From Bacillota bacterium (GTDB lineage: Bacteria; Bacillota; Clostridia; Peptostreptococcales; Acidaminobacteraceae): a DNA stretch of 64,000 bases. Below, in pieces: positions 17,118-25,871 of the stretch. The notes beneath the pieces were generated by a model. It saw only the letters and a program-made list of their open reading frames with translations, did not search any database and was not told the DNA's origin. Made by a program: the position numbers and the translations under genes. Position 1 is the stretch's first letter; every line of letters starts with the position of its first letter. The stretch is from assembly GCA_025210655.1 (NCBI GenBank), contig JAOARG010000069.1, forward strand, positions 159,196-223,195, in the 5' to 3' direction.

Positions 17118-17830
17118 TGAATATGTTTCAAAATGAAGGAAAAGTAAAATTAGACCCGAGAACAAAATTGCTAATGTTATTCATGATTAGTACTTTTGTT
17201 TTTGCGGGTCTAGGAGGAGATAAATGGGTTATGAATTATATAAGACCCATATTAGTAGCAATTCCCTTTATCTTGCTTCTTATTGAGAAACGATACAAGT
17301 TGGTAAGTATATTTGGACTGGCTTATATCATTTTCTATGTTATTCAGATTTTTTTGTTTGAGTATACAAAAGGGATTATAAATTTTATATTGTTATTTAG
17401 TATTGGAACATTTGTAAGAACTGTACCAGGTGTTATTGCAGCATATTATCTGTTTAATTCCACCACAATAAGTGAGCTTGTTGCAGCGCTTGAAAAAATG
17501 AGATTTAGTAACAAAATTATTATTCCATTGGCTGTGATGTTTAGATTTTTTCCGACTGTTTATGAAGAATCCAATTCAATTAGTAGTGCTATGAGGATGC
17601 GTGGAATTTATTTTGGAGGAAAAAAGACAGGGAAAATTATTGAATATCGTCTGATACCAATGATTACATGTTCGGTAAAAGCTGGAGAAGAGTTATCAAT
17701 GTCAGCACTTACAAGGGGCTTGGCATCCCCACACAAAAGAACTAATCTTTGTGTGATTGCTTTTAATTGGCGGGATTATTTATTATTTACAGTGTTTTTA
17801 TTATTGATTACTGCATTTTTCATATATTAG
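17117..17830 (+). CDS. ECF transporter T component (EcfT-like)
   Basis: A 237 aa integral membrane protein with the EcfT pattern: an N-terminal KLDPRTKLLMLF motif, several helices, and the two short coupling-helix motifs with an Ala-Arg-Gly-like signature (SSAMRMRGIYFG and SALTRGLASP). It links the S component to the ATPases. It overlaps the S gene by 1 nt, and the A gene follows after 11 nt with its ribosome site abutting the stop. Confidence 0.92.
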   Translation: MNMFQNEGKVKLDPRTKLLMLFMISTFVFAGLGGDKWVMNYIRPILVAIPFILLLIEKRYKLVSIFGLAYIIFYVIQIFLFEYTKGIINFILLFSIGTFVRTVPGVIAAYYLFNSTTISELVAALEKMRFSNKIIIPLAVMFRFFPTVYEESNSISSAMRMRGIYFGGKKTGKIIEYRLIPMITCSVKAGEELSMSALTRGLASPHKRTNLCVIAFNWRDYLLFTVFLLLITAFFIY

Positions 17831-17841
17831 GAGGCATAATT

Positions 17842-19299
17842 ATGATTGAGTTTAATGATTTTTCATTTAGGTATTCTAATCAAGAGGATATTGGTATAAA
17901 AAACATTAATTTAAAAATAAATAAGGGTGAATGTATACTTTTATGTGGAAAGTCAGGTTGTGGAAAAACTACATTGACTAGAGTTATAAATGGACTAATC
18001 CCCAATTATTTCGAAGGGAGCATTGAAGGCACTGTAAAGCTTATGGGGGAAGAGATTAAAGATAAAAAGTTATATGATATTTCTTCAATTGTAGGTTCGG
18101 TTTTTCAAAATCCCAATAGCCAGGTTTTTAATTCAGATTCAACAAATGAGCTTGCATTTCTATGTGAAAATCTTGGTTATGATAGGGAGCAAATAAAAAG
18201 AAAAATCGAAAAAGTTACAAAAGATCATTCTTTGGAACATCTTCTAAATAGAAATCTGATGAAACTTTCCGGTGGAGAAAAACAGAAAATTGCATGTGCC
18301 TCTATATCAGTTGCAAATTTAGATATTATGATTTTAGATGAACCTTCTTCAAATTTAGACTTTCCAAGTATAAAAGAGTTAAAGGATATAATAAGAAAGT
18401 GGAAATTCCAAGGAAAAACCATTGTTATTGCTGAGCATAGACTTCATTATTTAAAGGATATTGCAGACAGGATTATTTATATGGAAAGTGGAGAAATAGT
18501 TAAAGACTATTCTCGGCAAGAATTTCTTTGTTTGTCTGATGATGTTAGATCGGATATGGGACTTCGATTTATCGATATAGATAGTTTGAATCATGTGAAA
18601 ATTAACGATTTTAATTCATATAGTAATACTATAAGGTTTGAAGATTTTAAATTTTCATTTGAGAAAAAAGAAAAGGTTCTTGATATAAATAGCTTAGAAA
18701 TACCTGAGGGACTTATTGTAGCTATTATTGGACATAATGGTGCAGGGAAATCTACATTGGCAAAATCAATTTGCGGTATTAATAAGAGAACTGGGAAAGT
18801 GATTATAGATGATAAAGTACATAAGTGGAAAAAAAGATTATCTAGTTGTTACATGGTAATGCAGGATGTAAATCATCAGTTATTTACCGAAAGTGTACTT
18901 GATGAAGTGCTTCTAAGTATGAAGGTAGAAGATGTAAATCATGCTGAAAATATTCTAAAGTCATTAGATATATATGATTATCGTGATCGACATCCCATTT
19001 CCCTTTCAGGGGGACAAAAACAAAGGACTGCAATAGCAACATCCCTTGTATCAAATAGACAGATTGTTGTATTTGATGAACCTACAAGTGGATTAGACTA
19101 TAAACATATGAAGGAAGTATCAGAGCTTATAAAAGATTATTCTAAGTATACAAAATTAATGATGATAATTACCCATGATCCAGAATTGATCCTTAATTGT
19201 TGTAACTATGTTGTTGAAGTTCATGATGGTAAAGTATATGACACATACAGCCTTCAAGGCAAGAGTGTAGAAAGATTAATTAATTATTACAAGTATTAA
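17842..19299 (+). CDS. ECF transporter A component, duplicated ATPase
   Basis: A 485 aa protein with two ABC ATPase domains fused in tandem. Walker A GKSGCGKTT is at about residue 36 and GHNGAGKST at about 297. Signatures LSGGEKQK and LSGGQKQR, and Walker B ILDEPSSNLD and VFDEPTSGLD, are intact in both halves. It energises the ECF transporter with the S and T proteins upstream. I use ATG 17842 because GGAGG lies at 17830-17834 next to the EcfT stop; the in-frame extension back to 17767 lies inside ecfT. Confidence 0.94.
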   Translation: MIEFNDFSFRYSNQEDIGIKNINLKINKGECILLCGKSGCGKTTLTRVINGLIPNYFEGSIEGTVKLMGEEIKDKKLYDISSIVGSVFQNPNSQVFNSDSTNELAFLCENLGYDREQIKRKIEKVTKDHSLEHLLNRNLMKLSGGEKQKIACASISVANLDIMILDEPSSNLDFPSIKELKDIIRKWKFQGKTIVIAEHRLHYLKDIADRIIYMESGEIVKDYSRQEFLCLSDDVRSDMGLRFIDIDSLNHVKINDFNSYSNTIRFEDFKFSFEKKEKVLDINSLEIPEGLIVAIIGHNGAGKSTLAKSICGINKRTGKVIIDDKVHKWKKRLSSCYMVMQDVNHQLFTESVLDEVLLSMKVEDVNHAENILKSLDIYDYRDRHPISLSGGQKQRTAIATSLVSNRQIVVFDEPTSGLDYKHMKEVSELIKDYSKYTKLMMIITHDPELILNCCNYVVEVHDGKVYDTYSLQGKSVERLINYYKY

Positions 19300-19319
19300 A
19301 AAAGGTTAGGTGAAAAAAA

Positions 19320-21095
19320 ATGATTAATAAAAATTTGATGAAAGGGCTATTTAAATTTGCTGGAAGGCATAAATATCTTACAATAGCTGGGATGATATTT
19401 TCGGCAATAAGTGCGATTTTATCAGTAGTACCAATAATAATGATATGGTTATGTACTGCAGAAGTAATCGATACATGGCCAAATTTTCAAGATGCAACAT
19501 CTATAAAAACATATGCATGGATGGCCTTAATATTTTCAGTAATTTCGATATTAGTATATTTTGCGGCTTTAATGTGTACACATTTTGCAGCTTTTAGAAT
19601 TGCCAAAAATATGAGAATTGAGGCACTTACACATTTAATGAAGTTGCCATTAGGGTATTTCAATGAATCAGGAAGTGGAAAGTTAAGAAGAGTAATTGAT
19701 GAAAGCTCGGGTCATACGGAAACTTACTTAGCTCACCAATTACCTGATTTAGTTGGAGCTATGGTTACACCAATAGCAGTTTTAATATTATTGTTTACCT
19801 TTAACTGGAAGATGGGGTTAATAAGTATTGCTCCAATAATTATTAGTTTTCTTTTTTTATTTCAGATGATAGGAAAAGATCATGCTCAAAATATTAAGAA
19901 CTACCAGACCTCTCTTGAAAATATGAATAATGAGGCTGTTGAGTATGTAAGGGGAATACCAGTAGTAAAGACATTTGGTCAGAGTATTTTTTCCTTTAAA
20001 AAGTTTTACGATACCATAATTCAGTATAGAGATTTTGCTGTTACATATACCTTAAGATTAAGAAGGCCCATGTCTTTTTACACATTATTTATAAATGCTA
20101 TACCGATTTTCTTAGTTTTGGGTTCAATTTTTCTGATAAGTACATCCCCTACACCAAAGAAATTTTTCGTAGATTTTTTATTTTATGTGTTTTTTACACC
20201 AATTTGTTTTAACATGATGAATAAAATAATGTGGTCAAGTGAAGAATCTGTAAAGGCTGAGGATGCTTTAAATAGAATAAATGAAATGTTGAAAAAAGAG
20301 CCATTAAAAGAGACTGGAAAAGCAAAACTTAAAGGAAATTTTGATATTTCAATTAAAGACGTTTCATTTACTTATCCAAATTCAAATAATAAAGCTTTAT
20401 CAAATATTTCCTTAGAAATACCTCAAGGGACTACAACAGCATTAGTCGGCCCATCAGGAGGTGGAAAATCTACTACAGCTATGTTGATAGCTAGATTCTT
20501 TGATGTAGATTCTGGAAGTATATCAATTGGTGGAGTAGATATTAGGGATGTAACTGAAAAAGATTTAATGAGTAATATTTCTTTTGTTTTTCAAGATAAC
20601 CATCTTTTTAAGGCAAGTATATTGGAGAACATAATGGAAGGTAAGCCAGATGCTACTATGGAAGAAGTTACCTATGCCATAAAAGCAGCCCATTGTGAAG
20701 ACATAATAGCTAAGTTTGAAAGTGGTCTGTCAACAGTTGTAGGAACTAAGGGGGTATACCTCTCTGGTGGAGAAGTACAAAGAATAGCACTTGCAAGAGC
20801 TATTTTAAAAGATTCACCAATTATTCTCTTAGATGAAGCTACTGCATTTGCAGATCCTGAAAATGAATACGAAATACAGTTGGCCCTAAAAGAACTTACG
20901 AAAGATAAAACTGTATTAGTAATAGCCCATAGACTATCCACTATTAAAAATGTTTCAAATATTCATGTTGTTTCTGATGGTAAGTTAATGGAAAGTGGTA
21001 ACCATAGAGAACTACTAGAAAAGAATTGCCTTTATAAAAGCATGTGGGATGAATATCAAAAAGCTGCATCATGGAAATTAAAGGAGGTAATATAG
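19320..21095 (+). CDS. ABC transporter, fused permease-ATPase (subunit 1 of heterodimer)
   Basis: A 591 aa protein with a six-helix exporter-type membrane domain (residues ~20-320) followed by an ATPase with Walker A GPSGGGKST (~377), signature LSGGEVQR (~481) and Walker B IILLDEATAF. After Walker B it reads AFAD where most have ASLD or ALD, a change seen in degenerate sites of heterodimers. It pairs with the next gene 1 nt downstream. Together they resemble the exporter-fold siderophore importers of the IrtAB/YbtPQ type more than a drug pump, judging from ECF and Fur context; that assignment is inference. Confidence 0.9.
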   Translation: MINKNLMKGLFKFAGRHKYLTIAGMIFSAISAILSVVPIIMIWLCTAEVIDTWPNFQDATSIKTYAWMALIFSVISILVYFAALMCTHFAAFRIAKNMRIEALTHLMKLPLGYFNESGSGKLRRVIDESSGHTETYLAHQLPDLVGAMVTPIAVLILLFTFNWKMGLISIAPIIISFLFLFQMIGKDHAQNIKNYQTSLENMNNEAVEYVRGIPVVKTFGQSIFSFKKFYDTIIQYRDFAVTYTLRLRRPMSFYTLFINAIPIFLVLGSIFLISTSPTPKKFFVDFLFYVFFTPICFNMMNKIMWSSEESVKAEDALNRINEMLKKEPLKETGKAKLKGNFDISIKDVSFTYPNSNNKALSNISLEIPQGTTTALVGPSGGGKSTTAMLIARFFDVDSGSISIGGVDIRDVTEKDLMSNISFVFQDNHLFKASILENIMEGKPDATMEEVTYAIKAAHCEDIIAKFESGLSTVVGTKGVYLSGGEVQRIALARAILKDSPIILLDEATAFADPENEYEIQLALKELTKDKTVLVIAHRLSTIKNVSNIHVVSDGKLMESGNHRELLEKNCLYKSMWDEYQKAASWKLKEVI

Positions 21096-21096
21096 T

Positions 21097-22842
21097 ATGG
21101 TAAAACTTTTTAAAAAACACTTTGGTTTAAGTGATGAGGGGGCAATAAACCTATACAAGGCCTCTATAGCATGCTTCGTTACTAATATTTTTATTATGGG
21201 ATTAGTAGGGATTTTATTTCTATTTATGAAAGAAACTATAAATCTGGTGATGAATGATGCAGTACCTGAGTACAATATTATCTTCTATTTTTTATACAGT
21301 ATAGTACTTCTTGTAATATTGTATATTTGTATTCATAAGCAGTACAATCTTACATTTCTTTGTTCCTATGAAGAATCTGCTAATAAAAGAATAAGCCTAG
21401 CTGAGAGACTTAGGAAATTACCCTTATCATTCTTTGGAAAAAGGGATCTGGCAGACCTTACAACAACTATAATGACAGATACAGCTTCCCTTGAAACTGC
21501 ATTTTCTCATTTTATTCCAGAATTATTTGGAGCAGTGATTTCAACTATAGTAGTCAGTATAAGCATACTCTTTATAGATTTTGAAATGGGTATTTCACTT
21601 ATTTGGGTAGTACCGGTATCCTTTTTACTGGTTATAATTACAAAGAAGTATCAGGATATAGGGAATATAAAAAATAAGGAAATACAATTGGATTATGCTG
21701 ATGGAATCCAAGAGTGTATCGAAAATATTAAAGATATAAAGTCCAATAATCAGGTTGATAAGCATATGGAAAGAATTGATGATAAGCTTAAAGCATTTGA
21801 AAAAAATGCTGTAAAAGCAGAACTAGTTACGGGTATATTTGTTACATCAGCTCAAATGATTCTTAAAATAGGAGTTACTACTTCAGTGATAACTGGTGTT
21901 TATAGACTCACAAGTGGGGAAATTGATTTATTTACCTTTATTGTATTCATGATGGTAGCAACAAGAATATTCGATCCCTTAGCGGGAGCATTGATAAACC
22001 TTGCAGCAGTCTTTGCTTCATTACTTAAGGTTAAGAGGATGAAAGAAGTTGAGTATCATCCTATACAAGAAGGTGAAAAGGAAAAAGTGTATAAGAAGTG
22101 GGATATAGAGTTTCAAAATGTACATTTTGAATATAACCAGGGTGAAAAAGTATTAAATGGTGTATCCTTTAAAGCAAGGCAAGGAGAGATTACAGCATTA
22201 GTAGGCCCTTCTGGTGGAGGGAAGTCTACAGTTGCCAAATTAGCATCAAGATTTTGGGATCCAAGCCATGGACGTATCATATTAGGTGGTAATGATGTTA
22301 CAGCTATAGAACCAGAAGAACTGATGGAAAACTACTCAATAGTATTTCAAGATGTAGTTTTATTCAATAATACTATTATGGAAAATATCAGAATAGGTAA
22401 GAAAGATGCAACTGATGAAGAGGTATACAAGGCAGCTAAGGCAGCTAGATGCCATACCTTTATAGAAAAACTTGAAGATGGATATAAATCTATGATAGGA
22501 GAAAATGGTTGCATTTTATCAGGAGGCGAGAGACAAAGAATTTCAATAGCAAGGGCTTTACTAAAAGACGCCCCAGTCATTTTGTTAGATGAGGCAACAG
22601 CATCCCTAGATATAGAGAACGAATCTCTAATACAGGAAGCAATTTCTAAATTAATAAAAGATAAAACGGTTATTGTTATTGCCCATAGAATGAGAACAAT
22701 AGCCCAAGCAGACAATATAGTTGTTCTAAAGGAAGGGCAAGTAGAAGAACAAGGAAATCATACTGAACTTATAGATAAGAATAATATATATAGCAAAATG
22801 GTTCAGTTACAAATTGAGAGCAATAATTGGGTACTAGAATAG
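21097..22842 (+). CDS. ABC transporter, fused permease-ATPase (subunit 2 of heterodimer)
   Basis: A 581 aa half-transporter: six membrane helices, then Walker A GPSGGGKST (~370), signature LSGGERQR (~474), Walker B VILLDEATASLD and the H-loop IAHRM. All ATPase motifs look canonical. It has AGGAGG before ATG and starts 1 nt after the stop of subunit 1, as expected for a heterodimer. It is the last gene of the S-T-A-ABC-ABC operon, which ends at the terminator at 22844. Confidence 0.92.
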   Translation: MVKLFKKHFGLSDEGAINLYKASIACFVTNIFIMGLVGILFLFMKETINLVMNDAVPEYNIIFYFLYSIVLLVILYICIHKQYNLTFLCSYEESANKRISLAERLRKLPLSFFGKRDLADLTTTIMTDTASLETAFSHFIPELFGAVISTIVVSISILFIDFEMGISLIWVVPVSFLLVIITKKYQDIGNIKNKEIQLDYADGIQECIENIKDIKSNNQVDKHMERIDDKLKAFEKNAVKAELVTGIFVTSAQMILKIGVTTSVITGVYRLTSGEIDLFTFIVFMMVATRIFDPLAGALINLAAVFASLLKVKRMKEVEYHPIQEGEKEKVYKKWDIEFQNVHFEYNQGEKVLNGVSFKARQGEITALVGPSGGGKSTVAKLASRFWDPSHGRIILGGNDVTAIEPEELMENYSIVFQDVVLFNNTIMENIRIGKKDATDEEVYKAAKAARCHTFIEKLEDGYKSMIGENGCILSGGERQRISIARALLKDAPVILLDEATASLDIENESLIQEAISKLIKDKTVIVIAHRMRTIAQADNIVVLKEGQVEEQGNHTELIDKNNIYSKMVQLQIESNNWVLE

Positions 22843-22843
22843 T

Positions 22844-22870
22844 TGTGGGCAGTCATATGACTGCCCATAT
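22844..22870 (+). terminator. operon terminator
   Basis: GTGGGCAGTC, loop ATAT, GACTGCCCAT with a T-rich tail, immediately after the second ABC gene. Confidence 0.75.
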
Positions 22871-22917
22871 TTATATCTAATCCGATATAGGTTGATGAGA
22901 TTAGGACAAATTAATAT

Positions 22918-22950
22918 GTCGTGATTTGCATACCGATGTCGCGATTTGCG
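22918..22950 (+). promoter_or_regulatory. 20 bp-period direct repeat upstream of AraC gene
   Basis: GTCGTGATTTGCA (22918-22930) and GTCGCGATTTGCG (22938-22950) are direct repeats spaced by exactly two helical turns, about 90-120 bp before the AraC-type gene. This is the geometry of AraC-family binding sites and suggests autoregulation. Confidence 0.55.
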
Positions 22951-23037
22951 GTTTAACAACTCTGAAATATTTGATATTCTTGTGGTAATGAAGAGACTTT
23001 GTCTATGGACTCCTTTTAGATTAAAGAGGTGATAAAA

Positions 23038-24021
23038 ATGATCTACAGTTTTTACATGAGTGAAAATGATATAAATGTTTTTAAAGAGCTTAATATTAAT
23101 TTAGAGGCAATATTAAGGGAACTAAAGATTCCATTTAGATCCTTGCAAAGTGGTAAATTTACTTTAACTAAAGAGCAGTATATAGCAGCATATGAATCCA
23201 TAGGTAAAAATATACCTAGGGATAGTATTTTGAGGCTATCTCTTATAGAATCAAAGAATTCTTTTGCCCCAGCAATATTTGCAGGACTGTGTGCTGATAA
23301 TGCACTTAATTGTATTAGACGTATTGTAAAGTATAAAAAAATTGTAGCCCCTTATATTCTTAGATTGGAAGAGGGGGAGAGAAGTACTAGTATTACCTTT
23401 GAAATGGAAGGTAATATTGACATACCTTTTTTTGCAGTACTATACGAGCAAGTTAACATTTTGAGTATTATTAGAAAAGGAACTGGAAAAGAAGCTATAA
23501 AGCCAATAAGTGTTGAAATGAATGATGTGTGTCCAGATAATATAGCCGAATATTTTGGATTAGAGCCAAAGGTAAGTCCAATAAACAGGATTACCTTTGA
23601 CAATGAAGACTTGAAGAAAGTATTTATTACAGAAAATAATAATATGTGGGATTATTTAGAGGAAGAGTTGAATAAAAGGTTAAAAGAAGTTGAAAATGAC
23701 AAAAGTTTTTCTGCACTGGTAAGGAAAATACTATTTGAACTAATTCCAAGTGGAGTTAGTGATATTGGAAGAATTGCAAGTGAACTGGGGATTAGTAAAA
23801 GAACCGTTCAAAGAAAACTTAAAGATGATGGAACTACATTTAATGAACAGCTTATTCAGGCTAGGGAGTTACTTGTCAGGAATTATCTTACAATGGATAT
23901 GACCCTAGATGAGATAGCCTTTTTTGTAAATTATGCAGATGCAAAATCATTATCAAGGGCTTTCAAAACATGGACTGGAATGAGTGTTAGTGAATATAGG
24001 AACATGGAGTCATTACATTGA
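23038..24021 (+). CDS. AraC-family regulator with Arabinose_bd-type sensor domain
   Basis: A 327 aa protein. Residues ~15-190 resemble the PF12625 sensor domain (OruR/ArgR-like group) and the last ~90 residues form the AraC HTH (SDIGRIASELGISKRTVQRKLK and LDEIAFFVNYADAKSLSRAFKTWTG). I use ATG 23038 with AAAGAGGTG 6 nt upstream; a GTG at 23029 is inside that ribosome site. It lies just downstream of the Fur-box-preceded ECF/ABC operon, as the AraC regulator YbtA accompanies ybtPQ, so it may sense the transported ligand. A direct repeat at 22918 is its probable target. Confidence 0.92.
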   Translation: MIYSFYMSENDINVFKELNINLEAILRELKIPFRSLQSGKFTLTKEQYIAAYESIGKNIPRDSILRLSLIESKNSFAPAIFAGLCADNALNCIRRIVKYKKIVAPYILRLEEGERSTSITFEMEGNIDIPFFAVLYEQVNILSIIRKGTGKEAIKPISVEMNDVCPDNIAEYFGLEPKVSPINRITFDNEDLKKVFITENNNMWDYLEEELNKRLKEVENDKSFSALVRKILFELIPSGVSDIGRIASELGISKRTVQRKLKDDGTTFNEQLIQARELLVRNYLTMDMTLDEIAFFVNYADAKSLSRAFKTWTGMSVSEYRNMESLH

Positions 24022-24046
24022 AATATCTGAAAAATAGGCATAGTAA

Positions 24047-24166
24047 CAGGCCACTGAAAAAGTTCAGTTTGAAATTCTTATACCACAATATGTATCTTTT
24101 TTTCAACTTTGGAACCCAACATATTGTAGATAAGAATCAACCCAAGCTACTTTTTCAGTGACTTTC
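24047..24166 (-). mobile_element. MITE-like palindromic element, copy 3 (inverted, ~120 bp)
   Basis: The same element as at 1583 in the opposite orientation: begins CAGGCCACTGAAAAAGT and ends TTTTTCAGTGACTTTC, with the inner ATTCTTATACC/GATAAGAAT arms. Flanks CATAGTAA and CATGGTAA are a decayed direct repeat, suggesting an older insertion. Confidence 0.82.
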
Positions 24167-24310
24167 ATGGTAATGGCCTATTTTTTTGATAGAACAAAAA
24201 ACGATATAACATAAGTAATTCTTTTAGCTGATTTAGTTGACCAAAATGAAATAATGGTATAAGATTTCCTTATTGAGATTTATGGCATATGCCAAAATAA
24301 GGAGGAAGAA

Positions 24311-25663
24311 ATGATTAAAACTGATGTATTAGTTATTGGAGGAAGTGCAACTGGTCTTGTTGCTGCAATGACAGCTAAAGCAAATAATCCAGATAAGGAT
24401 GTTACAGTTGTTAGAAAAGAAGAAAAAGTTATGATTCCTTGTGGAATCCCTTATGTATATGGTTCTACAGGTAGTACGGATAATAATATTTTACCTGATG
24501 GGGGCTTGAATAAATTAGGTGTAAATATATTAGTAAATGAAATTACAAAAATATCCCCAGAAAAGAAATCGTGTGAATTAGTTGATGGTCAGAATATTAG
24601 CTATGAAAAATTAATCATTGGCACAGGTTCTTTGCCAATAATTCCAGATTGGTTATCAGGAACATCTTTAAATAATGTTTTCACTGTTCCCAAGGATAAA
24701 AATTATTTAGATAAACTTCAAAAGGATATTGAAGGATTGAAAAAAGTAGTAGTTGTTGGAGCTGGATTTATTGGAGTTGAAATTTCTGATGAACTAAATA
24801 AATCTGGAAATGAAGTTTATCTGATAGAAAAACTACCATATGTATTGGCTTCTACTTTTGATGAAGAGTTTGCTTCTGATGCTCAAGAAAAGCTACTTGC
24901 AAGAGGTGTTAATGTTGTTAGTAATGTTGGAATAAAATCAATCTATGGTAAAGACAGGGTTGAGGGAATTCTTCTTGATAATGGAGAGAAAATCGAAGCT
25001 GACGCAGTTATATTATCATTGGGTTATCAACCTAATGTTAGCCTTGCAAAGGATATGGGGCTTGAAATAAATAAGTTTGGATTTATAAAAGTTGATCAGT
25101 ACAGACGTACTTCCTTAAATGATATATTCGCAGCAGGGGATTGTTCAGAAAAAATTGATTTTGCTACAGGAGAGTTAAGTAAAGTTATGCTTGCTTCCAC
25201 TGCTTGTACAGAGGCCAGAGTAGCAGCTCTTAACCTATATGGATTAGATACATATACTTCATTTAAAGGAACAATAGGAATTTATTCTACTTGTATTGGT
25301 GATACAGCATATGGTGTTGCAGGTTTAATTGAAAAAGATGCTATCAAACAAGGATATAAAATACTTACAAGTACTTTTACAGGGGTAAACAGACATCCAG
25401 GAAAAATATCAGATTCTCACCCTGAAACAGTTAAGCTTATTGTGTCTAAAGAATCAGGTGTGATATTAGGCGGTGAAGTAATGGGTGGAAAGTGTGCTGG
25501 TCAGCTGATTAATGTTATAGGCTTAGCAATACAAAATGCTATGACAGCACATGATTTGATTTTGGCTCAAATAGGTACTCAGCCATTATTGACAGCTTCT
25601 CCAGCAGGATTTCCATTAATTAAGGCAGCTGAATCTGTAGTAATGAAACTTAAAAATAATTAG
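24311..25663 (+). CDS. CoA-disulfide reductase / NADH oxidase-like flavoprotein
   Basis: A 450 aa pyridine nucleotide-disulfide oxidoreductase. It has an N-terminal FAD motif (VLVIGGSATG), a single redox Cys at residue 44 in MIPCGIPY (the position of the catalytic Cys of CoA-disulfide reductases and NADH oxidases), an NAD-binding GAGFIGVE near residue 155, a second FAD motif (IFAAGDC) and a dimerisation domain. Products could be CoASH, water or reduced persulfides. In an anaerobe it would protect against disulfides, sulfane sulfur or oxygen. AAGGAGG precedes ATG. It is monocistronic, with a MITE upstream. Confidence 0.92.
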   Translation: MIKTDVLVIGGSATGLVAAMTAKANNPDKDVTVVRKEEKVMIPCGIPYVYGSTGSTDNNILPDGGLNKLGVNILVNEITKISPEKKSCELVDGQNISYEKLIIGTGSLPIIPDWLSGTSLNNVFTVPKDKNYLDKLQKDIEGLKKVVVVGAGFIGVEISDELNKSGNEVYLIEKLPYVLASTFDEEFASDAQEKLLARGVNVVSNVGIKSIYGKDRVEGILLDNGEKIEADAVILSLGYQPNVSLAKDMGLEINKFGFIKVDQYRRTSLNDIFAAGDCSEKIDFATGELSKVMLASTACTEARVAALNLYGLDTYTSFKGTIGIYSTCIGDTAYGVAGLIEKDAIKQGYKILTSTFTGVNRHPGKISDSHPETVKLIVSKESGVILGGEVMGGKCAGQLINVIGLAIQNAMTAHDLILAQIGTQPLLTASPAGFPLIKAAESVVMKLKNN

Positions 25664-25820
25664 TTCATATATTATTGATTTTGATGTTTATAAATGCTGC
25701 TAGAAATTCATTTTTTATATACATGATATTTTTAGATTGCCGAATAAATTAATTATACTCAATCCCAAATCCCTATCTAACAATATTGGTAAGAAAGCAA
25801 TTTTATATTCTGGCAGTAGC

Positions 25821-25855
25821 AAAAAAGGGCAGTCTATTTTAGACAGCCCTTTTCT
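25821..25855. terminator. bidirectional terminator
   Basis: AAAAAAGGGC(A)GTCTA, loop, TAGACAGCCCTTTTCTT between the convergent flavoprotein and radical SAM genes. It has T-rich ends on both strands. Confidence 0.85.
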
Positions 25856-25871
25856 TATTCTAGATAGCTTC

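Noticed and set aside
22347..22715. Antisense open frame of 122 codons inside the second ABC gene
   Set aside because: It mirrors the conserved ATPase region; its codons are the reverse of a strongly coding frame.
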